A stretch of 64,000 nt of DNA from Enterovibrio calviensis DSM 14347 (GCF_000621165.1 NZ_JHZA01000008.1:1-64000); one strand, 5' to 3'; counted from the first letter of the stretch, positions 7,655 to 17,256 are shown. Made by a program: numbers and translations. The notes: a model not told the origin generated them from the letters alone.

Positions 7655-10027
7655 ATGACACACTCGCCATTAACAAGTGACAAGCTCTATCGCACTTCAG
7701 AACTCAATCGACTCAACGTTTCTTCTACTAAGCACCTTGAGCCTTTAGACGAAATCGTCGGTCAAGATCGTGCTCGTCAAGCCGTTGAGTTCGCGATGTC
7801 GATTCAAGAGAAAGGCTACAACATCTACGCCGTTGGCCAGAATGGGCTTGGAAAGCGCACCATGGTCATGCGCTATCTCAGTCGCCACTGGGACTACAGC
7901 CACCCAATTTACGATTGGTGCTATGTCGTGAATTTTGACGATTCGCGCATGCCAACCGTGCTTCAATTGCCTGCGGGCCGCGGTCTAAAACTCAAAAAAG
8001 ACATCGAAAAACTGATGGGAAGACTCAGTAATTCCCTGCCGATGGCTTTTGACAATGAAATGTACTATTCACGCGCCGATGTCCTGAAAAACGGTTTAAC
8101 CGAGCAGCAAGAAGGCGCGCTGCAAGAACTCAGTGACGCCGCAAAGGCACAGCACGTCAGCCTTTCTATCACTGGCTCAGGTGACTACCAATTTATTGCC
8201 TTAAATGGCGAAGAAGCGCATACCGAAGAAACCTTCGACGAATTGCCTGAAGAAGAGCAAGCGCTATTCGACCAAGTGATTAAAGATTTGGAAGTGCAGC
8301 TTCGTGGGCTAGTGCGCAAACTGACAGACTGGGAAGAACAGTACGCCGAAAAACAATTGAAGCTCGATGAAGAAGTGGCAACAGAAGTCGTTTCCCATCT
8401 GTTCAAGAAAATTGTCGATACCTATCAAGATTTGCCGCAAGTTAAGAAATACCTAAAAGCGATGCAAAGCGACATCATCGAGAACTTGGACATCTTCCTA
8501 CAAGAAAGTGAAGAACAAGCCGCTCTTGCTTATGCTGCGCTCGACAAAAAGCTACCACGTCGTTACCAAGTTAACGTGCTGGTTGCGCAAGACGAAGATG
8601 TGCCGCCCGTTATCGTGGAAGACAGCCCGACCTACCACAACATTTTTGGTTACGTGGAAAACGCAACTTACAAAGGGACGGTATTTACTGACTTCTCCTT
8701 GATTCGCCCAGGTAGTATTCATCGTGCTAACGGCGGCGTATTGCTGATTGATGCGGTCAAAGTCCTTGAACGCCCTTATGTTTGGGATGGCCTAAAACGT
8801 GCCCTTAGCTCCCGTAAAGTTAGCTTAAGCTCACTGGAGCGCGAAGTAACACTCAGTGGCACGATTTCGTTAGAGCCTCAGCCAATCCCACTGAATGTGA
8901 AAATCATTCTGTTTGGTGATTACAAAACGTATACCTTGCTTCAACACTACGATCCGGAGTTCAGCGAGCTGTTTCGTGTTACTGCGGACTTTGAAGACGA
9001 CATGCCACGGAATGACGACAGCGAACTCAAATACGCCAAGTTCATTTCGAGCATCTGTCACGACAACAGCCTATTGCATTGTGATCAAGGGGCGATCGGT
9101 CGAATCATCGAGCACAGTTCACGCCAATCTGGGGATCAGGACAAGCTGTCTCTGCATTCATCAGACATTGCCAATTTACTGCGTGAGTCGAACTACCAAG
9201 CTCGCAGTGGCAAGTCGAACTTGGTCCGCGCATCACACGTCGAAAAAGCCCTCGCTAGCCGCGATCTGCGTGTGAGCCGTCTGCGTGATTATGTGATGGA
9301 AGGCTTTACCACAGGCACAACGCTTATCGACACCCAAGGCACCAAGGTGGGTCAGATAAATGCGCTTTCCGTGCTAACAACCAATGACTTTAGTTTTGGT
9401 GCGCCTAACCGCATTACGGCTACCACCTCGTTTGGTGATGGCGAAGTGTTGGATATTGAGCGCAGCGTGAAGCTTGGCGGTAACATTCACTCGAAAGGCG
9501 TCATGATCCTCACGGCTTACCTTGCATCTTTACTTGGGAAAACAGCCAAGATCCCTCTCACTACCCACATCACGTTCGAACAATCGTATGGTGGTGTTGA
9601 TGGTGACAGTGCGTCGATGGCTGAATTCTGCGCCGTGATTTCCGCCATTTCTGGCGTGCCATTGCGACAAGATATGGCTATCACGGGGTCGATGAACCAA
9701 TTTGGCCAATCGCAACCTATCGGTGGTGTTAATGAGAAAATCGAAGGCTTCTTCGATGTATGTACCATTAAGGGGCCTAAATCCAAGCAAGGTGTGATCA
9801 TCCCTCGCTCAAACGTGCATAACCTGATGCTGCGCAAAGACGTCATTCATGCCGTTGAGAAAGGCAAATTCCACATCTACGCTATTGACCATGTCAGCGA
9901 AGCCATTGCACTGTTTACGGGTCTTCCCGCAGGAGAACTGAGCGCCAAGGGCACATTCAAGAAAGGAACGGTACTCCACGAAGCCTTCATGCAACTTGAA
10001 GCGCTTAGAAAGAAGAACAAAGACTAA
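7655..10027 (+). CDS. Lon-related AAA+ serine protease (LonB/YcbZ type)
   Basis: A 790-residue cytosolic protease related to Lon but without the Lon N-domain. The AAA region begins with VGQDRARQAVEFA (residues 35-47) and a variant Walker A, GQNGLGKRT (61-69), is interrupted by a long helical insert (about 150-290, acidic and glutamine-rich), and is followed by the C-terminal S16 protease domain. The catalytic dyad is readable as S652 (GDSAS) and K695 (NEKIEG), with the same 43-residue spacing as E. coli Lon S679/K722. YcbZ homologues are poorly characterised. It is monocistronic, with a GGAGAG ribosome-binding site and a strong terminator downstream. Confidence 0.88.
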   Translation: MTHSPLTSDKLYRTSELNRLNVSSTKHLEPLDEIVGQDRARQAVEFAMSIQEKGYNIYAVGQNGLGKRTMVMRYLSRHWDYSHPIYDWCYVVNFDDSRMPTVLQLPAGRGLKLKKDIEKLMGRLSNSLPMAFDNEMYYSRADVLKNGLTEQQEGALQELSDAAKAQHVSLSITGSGDYQFIALNGEEAHTEETFDELPEEEQALFDQVIKDLEVQLRGLVRKLTDWEEQYAEKQLKLDEEVATEVVSHLFKKIVDTYQDLPQVKKYLKAMQSDIIENLDIFLQESEEQAALAYAALDKKLPRRYQVNVLVAQDEDVPPVIVEDSPTYHNIFGYVENATYKGTVFTDFSLIRPGSIHRANGGVLLIDAVKVLERPYVWDGLKRALSSRKVSLSSLEREVTLSGTISLEPQPIPLNVKIILFGDYKTYTLLQHYDPEFSELFRVTADFEDDMPRNDDSELKYAKFISSICHDNSLLHCDQGAIGRIIEHSSRQSGDQDKLSLHSSDIANLLRESNYQARSGKSNLVRASHVEKALASRDLRVSRLRDYVMEGFTTGTTLIDTQGTKVGQINALSVLTTNDFSFGAPNRITATTSFGDGEVLDIERSVKLGGNIHSKGVMILTAYLASLLGKTAKIPLTTHITFEQSYGGVDGDSASMAEFCAVISAISGVPLRQDMAITGSMNQFGQSQPIGGVNEKIEGFFDVCTIKGPKSKQGVIIPRSNVHNLMLRKDVIHAVEKGKFHIYAIDHVSEAIALFTGLPAGELSAKGTFKKGTVLHEAFMQLEALRKKNKD

Positions 10028-10080
10028 CTCAGCGTCAATGTTCAACACTCAGAACGAGCAACTGGCGCAGTCCAACCCAT

Positions 10081-10115
10081 AAAAAAGAGGCCGACATCAT
10101 GTCGGCCTCTTTATA
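10081..10115. terminator. Bidirectional intrinsic terminator
   Basis: An 11-bp perfect stem AGAGGCCGACA/TGTCGGCCTCT (10,086-10,110) is flanked by six A on the left and a T-rich run on the right. It can end both the rightward protease gene and the leftward TRAP operon. Confidence 0.9.
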
Positions 10116-10160
10116 TCTATCCCTTTCAGAAACGCACACGTTTAGCGGTATTTAGCGACA

Positions 10161-11546
10161 TCAACCATACGCAATCGACGGCAGCCAAAGGATCAAGTTC
10201 GGCCAAAACACTAACGTAACCAGAGCAATCAATTGAAGGATGATAAATGGCACAACGCCTTTATAGATATCCATCAGTTTCACGCCCGGTGGACATACCC
10301 CTTTGAGATAAAACAAAGCAAACCCGACGGGTGGCGTCAAAAAGCTCGTTTGCAGCGCCATCGCCACTAACATCACGAACCACACCAACTCTGCGTTATC
10401 CAATCCCGGATACGTTCCGATATCCAGATCAAGACCAAGAACCACAGGCGCCAACAGTGGCAATACAATCAGCGTTATTTCAATCCAGTCTAAGAAGAAA
10501 CCGAGAAGGAAAATTACCAGCAGTATGAATGCCACAATGCCATAAGGACCAAATGGCAGCGCTTCAAATGCTTGTTCGATAAACTCGTCACCGCCCAACT
10601 CACGCAGCACCAGCGCAAAACACGTTGCACCTATGAAGATGGCAAAAATGTAGGCCGTGGTTTTGTAACTATCGAGCAGCACATCTTTCAATACAGCCAG
10701 CGAAAAACGCTTGTAGTAGATAGCAAGCAACATGGCGCCAAACGCCCCGACACCGGATGCTTCCGTTGGTGTCGCAATGCCCATGAAGATAGAACCCAAT
10801 ACCGCAAAGATCAGTGCGAACGTTGGCACAATGGCCTTCGCTACGTCTTTGACAACATTCCAATCTGCACGCTTCGCATTCTCTGGTAACGGAGCCGCCT
10901 CTGGTTTCAACACACCAATGATGAGCAAGTAAACAATGTAGATAGTACCCAGCATCAAACCGGGGAACATTGCGCCCATGAACAGATCACCCACAGACAA
11001 ACCGAGTTGATCGGCCATGATCACCAGCATAATCGAAGGTGGTAGCAAGATACCTAACGTACCCGCCGACGCCACCGTGCCCAATGCCAGCGGCAAGTTG
11101 TAGCCCTGCTTCATCATGGCGGGCAACGACATAGTCGCCAACAACACGACTGAAGCGCCGATGATGCCCGTGGATGCGGCGAGGATAATGCCAATCGCCA
11201 TCACAGTGATCGCCAAACCGCCACGAACACGCCCGAATAAAGCCTGCATCGCTTGCATCAGTCGATCAGCAACGCCTGATCTGTCCAGCATATTCCCCAT
11301 GAAAATAAACATGGGCAACGCCACCAAGATCCAGTTATCCATGATCTTATAGAGACGGTTGACCACCAGCCCTAGCGTGGTGAAATCGAGTCCTGTCCAT
11401 GTATCGAGGTAGATATCGCTGTAATAGCCAATAATGGCGAATCCAACGCCTACACCACCTAGCACCCATGCCACGGGAATTCCGACAAACAGCAGCAAAA
11501 TAAAGCTGCCAAACATTGCCATGATAAGAATCTCATTCGCTTCCAT
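10161..11546 (-). CDS. dctM: TRAP transporter large permease subunit (DctM)
   Basis: A 461-residue, about 12-helix membrane protein of the DctM family, which with DctQ forms the sodium-driven channel for solutes delivered by DctP. Visible marks are GIPVAWVLGGVGVGFA near the N-terminus, the family loop PTEASGVGAFGA (about residue 270) and FLDWIEITLIVLPLL near residue 360. The ATG at 11546 is chosen because GGGAGG lies 6 bp upstream; a longer reading would run further into dctQ. The chosen start overlaps the end of dctQ by 14 bp, implying translational coupling. Substrates of this family are organic acids; which one is not shown by sequence. Confidence 0.92.
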   Translation of the reverse strand: MEANEILIMAMFGSFILLLFVGIPVAWVLGGVGVGFAIIGYYSDIYLDTWTGLDFTTLGLVVNRLYKIMDNWILVALPMFIFMGNMLDRSGVADRLMQAMQALFGRVRGGLAITVMAIGIILAASTGIIGASVVLLATMSLPAMMKQGYNLPLALGTVASAGTLGILLPPSIMLVIMADQLGLSVGDLFMGAMFPGLMLGTIYIVYLLIIGVLKPEAAPLPENAKRADWNVVKDVAKAIVPTFALIFAVLGSIFMGIATPTEASGVGAFGAMLLAIYYKRFSLAVLKDVLLDSYKTTAYIFAIFIGATCFALVLRELGGDEFIEQAFEALPFGPYGIVAFILLVIFLLGFFLDWIEITLIVLPLLAPVVLGLDLDIGTYPGLDNAELVWFVMLVAMALQTSFLTPPVGFALFYLKGVCPPGVKLMDIYKGVVPFIILQLIALVTLVFWPNLILWLPSIAYG

Positions 11547-12075
11547 GCGAGCCTCCCTGACGCAACAAAGCGACGGCGCGAAGTAATCGAGACAAGCTAG
11601 CAAATGCCAACAACGCCACGCTGAATGGAATGGCCGATTTAATTAGCCATCGCCACGGTAAGCCTGACGGTGCATTCGAGCGCTCACTAACACGCCACGC
11701 TTCATACACAAAATCGAGTGAGTGAATAAACAAGACATAGGTAAACGGCCAAACGAAAAACATGACCGTGACAATCTCAACCCATGCTTTGGTTCTGGCA
11801 GAGAAACGATGATAGAAGATGTCAACACGGACGTGCGTACCTGTGATTTCGGCGTAAGACAAACCGAATAACACGCCAATGGCGTAAAGATGCCACTGCA
11901 GTTCCTCTAACGCGATTTGGCCATTGCTGAAGACCTTACGAAGCACTACCTGCGCGATAATCACCGCAACCAATAACAAATAACTCCAAGCGAATGTTCG
12001 TCCTACAATACGAACAACTTGGTCAATGCTATCAGCGAGCGGAGAAACAGGAAGTGAGTGAGAAGGCTGGGTCAT
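11533..12075 (-). CDS. dctQ: TRAP transporter small permease subunit (DctQ)
   Basis: A 180-residue membrane protein with four hydrophobic helices (about residues 26-48, 62-80, 98-120 and 143-165), as in the DctQ family. The segment LEELQWHLYAIGVLFGLSYAEI and the following HVRVDIFYHRFS are typical DctQ loops. The ATG at 12075 is preferred to one 15 bp upstream because GAAGGAG precedes it at the right distance. It is the second gene of dctP-dctQ-dctM, and a hairpin separates it from dctP. Confidence 0.88.
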   Translation of the reverse strand: MTQPSHSLPVSPLADSIDQVVRIVGRTFAWSYLLLVAVIIAQVVLRKVFSNGQIALEELQWHLYAIGVLFGLSYAEITGTHVRVDIFYHRFSARTKAWVEIVTVMFFVWPFTYVLFIHSLDFVYEAWRVSERSNAPSGLPWRWLIKSAIPFSVALLAFASLSRLLRAVALLRQGGSHGSE

Positions 12076-12104
12076 AACTTGCTCCTTCACCCAAGTTAAC
12101 GAAA

Positions 12105-12126
12105 GCGGGTAGCGTCCTGCTACCCG
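12105..12126 (-). promoter_or_regulatory. Intercistronic hairpin between dctP and dctQ
   Basis: CGGGTAGC and GCTACCCG form a perfect 8-bp stem with a 5-base loop, 14 bp after the dctP stop. There is no proper T-run after it (only CTTTCG), so it probably stabilises the dctP 3' end or partly attenuates readthrough. This would give more binding protein than permease, as is common in TRAP operons. Confidence 0.6.
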
Positions 12127-12139
12127 TCATAACAGGGGT

Positions 12140-13192
12140 TTAATTACGAGGTAGGAAGCCTTTCGATTCCCAGATCTGGTAGTTTTGGCGGAATTCAGAC
12201 ATGTCTTTCCACACTTTGTCGAAGTACGGGTCTTTCTTCTGCTCTTCCACAACATCCAACCACGTGGTTTGGAACAAGTTCAGCATGTCGTCATTCCAGT
12301 AACGAAGCTCTACGCCCTGCTCTTGGGCTTTTTGCATCGCTTCAAACTGCATTGACTCACCTTCAGCAATCGAATTCGTCATTGATGCCAAACATAAGGT
12401 TTCAACCGCAGACTGCTGGTCTTCGTTCATATCGTTCCAAGTGTCTTTGTTGATCAGAAGTTCAAAGACCGTGGCTTGCTGGTGCCAGCCAGGGAAGTAG
12501 TTGTACTTGACGATCTTTTGGAAGCCCAAACGCTGGTCGATGGCAGGTTGAGAGAACTCACTTGCATCTATCGCACCTTTCTCAAGCGCACCAAATATTT
12601 CACCGCCAGGCAGTTGCACTGTGCCTACGCCGAGTTTTTCCATGACTTGGCCGCCTAAGCCAAAGAAGCGCATGGTCAACCCTTTGAGATCTTCTGGCTT
12701 ATCGATAGGCTTTTTAAACCAGCCTGATGTCTCTGGCGAGATAATGGCACACGGCAGGACTTTCACGTTGTAACCAGCTTCATCGTACATGCCTTGATAC
12801 AGTTTCAAACCGTTGCCGTAAAACAGCCAAGCCATATATTCCGGCGCTTCTGGGCCAAATGGTACCGCTGAGAATAGCGCCGCGGCTGGCATTTTCCCTT
12901 GCCAGTAACCCGCTGTTGCGTATCCAGAATTCACTTTACCACTGGAAACTGCATCAAGAATTTCTAGTGGTGCAACCAGCTTACCCGGCTCATACACTTT
13001 CATTCTGATGGTGTTTCCAGTGACGGGTTCAATTCGTTCAGATACCCATTTAATCGGTGTGCCGAGTGCAGGAAGGTGAGTACCAAATGCTATCGGTGTT
13101 TTCAGTAACACTTTGTCCGCCAACGCTGAGCCAGAGACGCACAGGGTAGCGACGGCAAGCGCTTTTAATGTCGTTGAAATTGGTCTGTTCAT
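12140..13192 (-). CDS. dctP: TRAP transporter periplasmic substrate-binding protein (DctP)
   Basis: A 350-residue periplasmic receptor. A signal peptide (residues 1 to about 25, ending GSALA) precedes a DctP-fold body with the conserved segments KVLLKTPIAFGTHLPALGTP, LKGLTMRFFGLGG (the arginine that usually binds the substrate carboxylate lies in this part) and GAIDASEFSQPA. It resembles the TakP-like group that binds 2-oxo acids or related monocarboxylates, but the ligand is inferred. The ATG at 13192 is chosen because GGAGT precedes it and it opens the signal peptide. It is the first gene of the leftward operon, facing the two-component genes across a 228-bp shared regulatory region. Confidence 0.9.
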   Translation of the reverse strand: MNRPISTTLKALAVATLCVSGSALADKVLLKTPIAFGTHLPALGTPIKWVSERIEPVTGNTIRMKVYEPGKLVAPLEILDAVSSGKVNSGYATAGYWQGKMPAAALFSAVPFGPEAPEYMAWLFYGNGLKLYQGMYDEAGYNVKVLPCAIISPETSGWFKKPIDKPEDLKGLTMRFFGLGGQVMEKLGVGTVQLPGGEIFGALEKGAIDASEFSQPAIDQRLGFQKIVKYNYFPGWHQQATVFELLINKDTWNDMNEDQQSAVETLCLASMTNSIAEGESMQFEAMQKAQEQGVELRYWNDDMLNLFQTTWLDVVEEQKKDPYFDKVWKDMSEFRQNYQIWESKGFLPRN

Positions 13193-13420
13193 TGTCCACT
13201 CCTTGGTGCGCAGCATCACTGTTTTGTATGTATTGTTATGCTGCTTGTCGGGTTGAGGTTTAGAGCACATTGAGACTGTTAATAATTTGTTACCGTCTAG
13301 ATTATCGGTGCAACACGTAAAAAAATATCAGTTAGAAAACGGACTTACCGTACATAGCAATGCGTAATCGGCGTACGTGTTTTTACGTAGTTAATAGAGA
13401 ATTGAAGAAAAATCGAAATC

Positions 13421-14794
13421 ATGTTGACGAAATTATCAGGCATAAGCACGCGGTTAAGAGTCAAAATCCTTATCCTCGCAATGCTTCCCTTACTGTTGAT
13501 GTTTGGGCTAATTATTGGGCTCGTCGTTATTCAATCTGATGCGTTGTCTAAGAATCAGGCCAATCTCATCCGCTCAGAAACCTTGTTGTCCAAAAAACAA
13601 GAACTGCTTAAGTACGTTGAATTGGCTCGAGCCTCTATTGCTCCAATTTATGACACCGCTAACGAAAATGATGACGAAGCCAAGCAAGCCGTCATCAATA
13701 TTTTGAATAATCTCACCTACGGCGAAGATGGTTACTTCTTTGCGTATACCTACGACGGCACCAACCTCGTGCTGCCCTACCAGCCCGAAATGGTCGGGCA
13801 AAATATATGGGATGTTGAAGACAATCGCGGCTTCAAGTTGCTACAAGCCCTTATACGTGTCGCGCAACAAGGTGGCGGATTTGTTGACTATTACTGGCAC
13901 AAGCCATCTAGAAAAGAGCAAGTCAAAAAACTCAGTTACGCCATTGGGCTAGATAAGTGGGGATGGATGGTCGGTACCGGCGTGTATATTGATGACATCG
14001 ACACGCAGGTTGCATCCGTGCATGGGAAAATTGATGAAACCATTAGCAAAACCTTTATTGGCCTTGGCATCACGTTAGTGATCACCATTGGCATTATGGC
14101 TAGCCTAGCCACCAGTATTCACATCAGTGCTCGTGAATTAGCGGACAAAAAACTGCAATCGCTCAACAGACAAATCATCGAGTCACAAGAAGAAGAAAGG
14201 ACGCGAGTCGCACGAGAGTTACATGACGGCATCAACCAGATGCTGGTTTCCGTGAAATACCGATTCGACAGCATCAAAGACGCAAAATCAGACCAAGAAC
14301 GTGATAACAACGTTTCACTCGGCCAATCCACTCTGGACGACGCGGTTCGCGAACTCAGACGAATTTCAAAAGACTTACGCCCCGCTCTATTAGACGATTT
14401 AGGTCTGCTTTCAGCGTTAGAAGATCTGGCGAAGGAGGTTTCTGAACGCTCTGGCATGCAGGTCATTTTCGAGCACCACCTCAATATGGCTGATGTATCA
14501 AAGCTTACTGAAACCACCCTCTATCGAGTGGCTCAAGAAGCGCTCCATAACGCCGAGAAACACGCCAATGCCAAAGGGGTCGACATCATACTTCAGCAAG
14601 AAGAACAGGAAATCATGCTGACTATCGCAGATGATGGTGTTGGATTTGAGGAACATAGTGTCAACACTGTAAGCCAGTCAATGGGGTTAAAAAACATGCG
14701 CGAGCGTATTGAAAACTTAGAGGGATCTTTTTCAATCAACAGCTTACCCAATCAAGGCACAGAGATTCGTGCGATTGTCCCTATTAACCATTAG
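13421..14794 (+). CDS. Cache-domain sensor histidine kinase (HisKA_3 type)
   Basis: A 457-residue membrane sensor kinase. The first helix (about residues 15-37) is followed by a periplasmic single-cache domain (about 40-200, with GEDGYFFAYTYDGTNLVLP and the KWGWMVGTGVYIDDID ending typical of sCache_2). A second helix (about 210-228), a short linker, a HisKA_3 dimerisation helix with H268 in RVARELHDGINQ, and a HATPase domain with ADDGVGF follow. Cache domains bind small organic acids or amino acids outside the cell. Being divergent from dctPQM and followed by a response regulator, it probably senses the TRAP substrate. Confidence 0.88.
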   Translation: MLTKLSGISTRLRVKILILAMLPLLLMFGLIIGLVVIQSDALSKNQANLIRSETLLSKKQELLKYVELARASIAPIYDTANENDDEAKQAVINILNNLTYGEDGYFFAYTYDGTNLVLPYQPEMVGQNIWDVEDNRGFKLLQALIRVAQQGGGFVDYYWHKPSRKEQVKKLSYAIGLDKWGWMVGTGVYIDDIDTQVASVHGKIDETISKTFIGLGITLVITIGIMASLATSIHISARELADKKLQSLNRQIIESQEEERTRVARELHDGINQMLVSVKYRFDSIKDAKSDQERDNNVSLGQSTLDDAVRELRRISKDLRPALLDDLGLLSALEDLAKEVSERSGMQVIFEHHLNMADVSKLTETTLYRVAQEALHNAEKHANAKGVDIILQQEEQEIMLTIADDGVGFEEHSVNTVSQSMGLKNMRERIENLEGSFSINSLPNQGTEIRAIVPINH

Positions 14795-14852
14795 TCGAAC
14801 ACGCAAGGATTGCTGAGAGAATTAAAGTAGTGAACCAACAAGGAGAAACACG

Positions 14853-15503
14853 ATGACGACGCTCTTGCTCGCAGATGATCATGTCTTGCTTCAAGATGGG
14901 CTAATGGAACGATTGTCTAAGCAGCCACAATTCACCATTTTAGGCGCCGCCAACGATGGCGAAGCGGCTATAGAGAAAGCCCTCGAATTAAAACCCGATA
15001 TTCTACTCACTGATATTTCTATGCCGAAAAAGACGGGTTTAGAGGTGCTGTCCGTCTTACACACCAAAGCTCCTGAGATAAAAGTGGTAATCCTCAGTAT
15101 GCACAACAACAAGGAATACATCATGGCCGCAATGCGCGGCGGTGCAAAAGGCTATGTGCTAAAAGATGTGTCATCACTAGAACTCGTCCAAGCGTTAGAT
15201 ATCATTGCCAACGGCGGCTCTTATTTTAGTGCTGGCGTGTCTGAAACCTTGCTCGAAAGCATGAGCGCCCTAGAGCAAAAAGAAAACGACGACACTCTTC
15301 CTACTCCTCGAGAAAAAGACGTGCTAATCCTTATCGCCAACGGCGCATGCAATAAGACTATCGCCAGAGAACTCGATATCAGCGTGAGAACGGTGGAAAC
15401 ACATCGGCTACGTGTCAAAAAGAAACTCGGCGTAACATCCACGGCAGGTCTAGTGAAATACGCGATCGAGCATGGGTGGATTGAAAAAGGTAATGAAGAC
15501 TGA
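14853..15503 (+). CDS. NarL/LuxR-family response regulator
   Basis: A 216-residue regulator. The receiver domain (1-120) shows the acidic pocket LADDH, phospho-acceptor D54 in LLTDISMP and the signalling lysine in VLKDVS. The C-terminal LuxR helix-turn-helix (about 148-205) contains TPREKDVLILIANG and ISVRTVETHRLRVKKKLG. It begins 58 bp after the kinase stop with a strong AAGGAG site, so both form one transcript. The likely target is the divergent TRAP operon; this is inferred from position only. Confidence 0.92.
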   Translation: MTTLLLADDHVLLQDGLMERLSKQPQFTILGAANDGEAAIEKALELKPDILLTDISMPKKTGLEVLSVLHTKAPEIKVVILSMHNNKEYIMAAMRGGAKGYVLKDVSSLELVQALDIIANGGSYFSAGVSETLLESMSALEQKENDDTLPTPREKDVLILIANGACNKTIARELDISVRTVETHRLRVKKKLGVTSTAGLVKYAIEHGWIEKGNED

Positions 15504-15630
15504 TCGATTGGGAGATCAATCAGTTATTCATGCCGGCTTCTATTTTCCGATTACTTGATGTGAAATAAGATTTTTCATGGTCAAAGCAGTATCGTGTTGA
15601 TAAGGCATTCTTTTTCAATGGAGACTTGTG

Positions 15631-16320
15631 ATGCATCAGGAGCAATTCCCAGTCCCAAAGTATCCTGACATGGCTTTTAAAGGCGTGTCACTTCAGGCGC
15701 TGAATCAAAACATGCCTGATTTTGTTGTGACATCCAAGTGGTACGCTCGCCTCGCTATTTCTCTGGCATTTTTGATTTTTGCTGCCATCACCATCGCGAG
15801 TTGTGTGTATTTTGGCTTAACACAAGATGCCTTCTTTATTGCCACGCTCAGCGTGACACTTTTGCTCTATCTCGTTTCCATGCCTTTACTGACCAACACT
15901 TTTATTGAGTCCGACCGCGTAAAACAAAAGGTGAATCAGTCCAAACATGCCTATTTAGTGAAAGCTCTGACGAACACGCCCGTCGAAGAACGCTTACAAA
16001 TTGCGAATGGCATTTGGCGCTCGCTCAGAAGCGAAGAATGGACGACGTGTATTAGCTATGCGCACACCGCAGACAAGCCACGAACCACCTATTGCTGCCA
16101 GCAAATCGGAAAGATCGCGTCGAATTTAACCCATAACAGCCCCGAAATTTTCAGCGATGCTATGCTTAAAATAATGAATAATCAAAGAGGTAGCGTTAGC
16201 TACTTCTTCGACATTATTATTATGCTTGGCGAGCAGCAATTTCACGAAGAACATGAAGAACAGAGAAAGGTCCGCGGAACAAAAAAATTACTGTTGGACG
16301 ATTTGTTCACGCACCGCTAG
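15631..16320 (+). CDS. Uncharacterised two-helix membrane protein
   Basis: A 229-residue protein not recognised as a named family. Two adjacent hydrophobic helices (about residues 35-60 and 65-88) place both termini on the same side of the membrane; a polar, probably cytosolic C-terminal part follows with CCQQIGKIASNLTHNSP and a strongly charged end (EEHEEQRKVRGTKK). The ATG at 15631 follows GGAGA at a 6-bp gap; the GTG just before it is less likely. It is a single gene after the two-component pair, with its own leader of about 125 bp. Translation is well supported by codon use and length, but no function can be assigned. Confidence 0.75.
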   Translation: MHQEQFPVPKYPDMAFKGVSLQALNQNMPDFVVTSKWYARLAISLAFLIFAAITIASCVYFGLTQDAFFIATLSVTLLLYLVSMPLLTNTFIESDRVKQKVNQSKHAYLVKALTNTPVEERLQIANGIWRSLRSEEWTTCISYAHTADKPRTTYCCQQIGKIASNLTHNSPEIFSDAMLKIMNNQRGSVSYFFDIIIMLGEQQFHEEHEEQRKVRGTKKLLLDDLFTHR

Positions 16321-16515
16321 CCAAGCGCTTCTCGTACCCATCGGATTAGATTATCGATCTTGAATTGGCACAGGAAGGATCGTCAAAAGCAACGAAGATA
16401 TTGCAGAACGTCGTTATTCTGCTTGTGAGATATCTAAAGCCGCTATTGTCGATTTAGCCAGCAATCATGATTGAAAATTGACTCTGATTGGTACCACCTC
16501 CCAAACGGAGCGCAC

Positions 16516-17256
16516 ATGAAAATAGCCCTTGTTACAGGCGGCAGCAGCGGTATCGGCCTTCATACTGTCCTAGCATTCCATCATGCAGGATTCAAAGTCA
16601 TTACATGCTCTCGCAATGAAGAAAAATGGAACAGGGTGCTAGCGCGTTATCCCCACTTGTCATCCATTGATTACCTTCCCGTTGACCTGAAAGACGTCCA
16701 ACAAGTAGACCGCTTCTTTGGGTATATTCGCGAGAACTACGGCCATATCGATGTCGCCATCAACAATGCCGCTCCCCCGCTTGAATCCCGTGGCGACTAT
16801 GGCAACGTGCCGATTGATGCTCTTTACAGCACAATGATTGGAGACTTCTGGTTACCTGCCCTTTGCTTACGTTACGAGATCAACCTCATGTCCGAGGGTA
16901 GTTCGATTGTTAACGTCAGCTCAGTCAACGGTTCTCGCCCAAACCCTAACGCTGCGATGTTTTCAGCGACCAAACATGCGATTGAAGGATTAACGCGTTC
17001 TGTCGCAATTGATGCTATCCGCAAAGGCATTCGCGTGAATGCTGTCGCGCCAGGGGTCACTTGGACTCCACGCTGGGATCAACAGCAAGCCGAGTTAGGC
17101 AGTGCATTAAAAGAGACAGTGGCAAGGCAAGTGCCCAATGGGAGATTTGCGATTCCTGAAGAAATAGCCAATGCCATATTGTGGTTAAGCTCAGAACAAG
17201 CAAGCTATGTCGTGGGTCATACGCTGGTGATGGACGGCGGTTTGAGTTTGAGCTGA
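16516..17256 (+). CDS. SDR-family oxidoreductase
   Basis: A 246-residue classical short-chain dehydrogenase. TGGSSGIG (residues 8-15) binds the dinucleotide, NNAAPP replaces the usual NNAG, and the catalytic Ser/Tyr/Lys region is VNVSSVNGSRPNPNAAMFSATKHA, in which the usual YxxxK tyrosine appears as phenylalanine (MFSATKHA). If the reading is right, the active-site tyrosine is missing, which would impair classical SDR chemistry. The ending VVGHTLVMDGGLSLS is standard. The ATG at 16516 has GGAG 5 bp upstream. The substrate is unknown and the neighbours give no clue. Confidence 0.82.
   Translation: MKIALVTGGSSGIGLHTVLAFHHAGFKVITCSRNEEKWNRVLARYPHLSSIDYLPVDLKDVQQVDRFFGYIRENYGHIDVAINNAAPPLESRGDYGNVPIDALYSTMIGDFWLPALCLRYEINLMSEGSSIVNVSSVNGSRPNPNAAMFSATKHAIEGLTRSVAIDAIRKGIRVNAVAPGVTWTPRWDQQQAELGSALKETVARQVPNGRFAIPEEIANAILWLSSEQASYVVGHTLVMDGGLSLS

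Noticed and set aside
16363-16473. Short frame after the unassigned membrane protein, possibly the tail of a decayed gene
   Set aside because: About 36 codons with a protein-like look but no start, ribosome-binding site or recognised family; too short to call a pseudogene.
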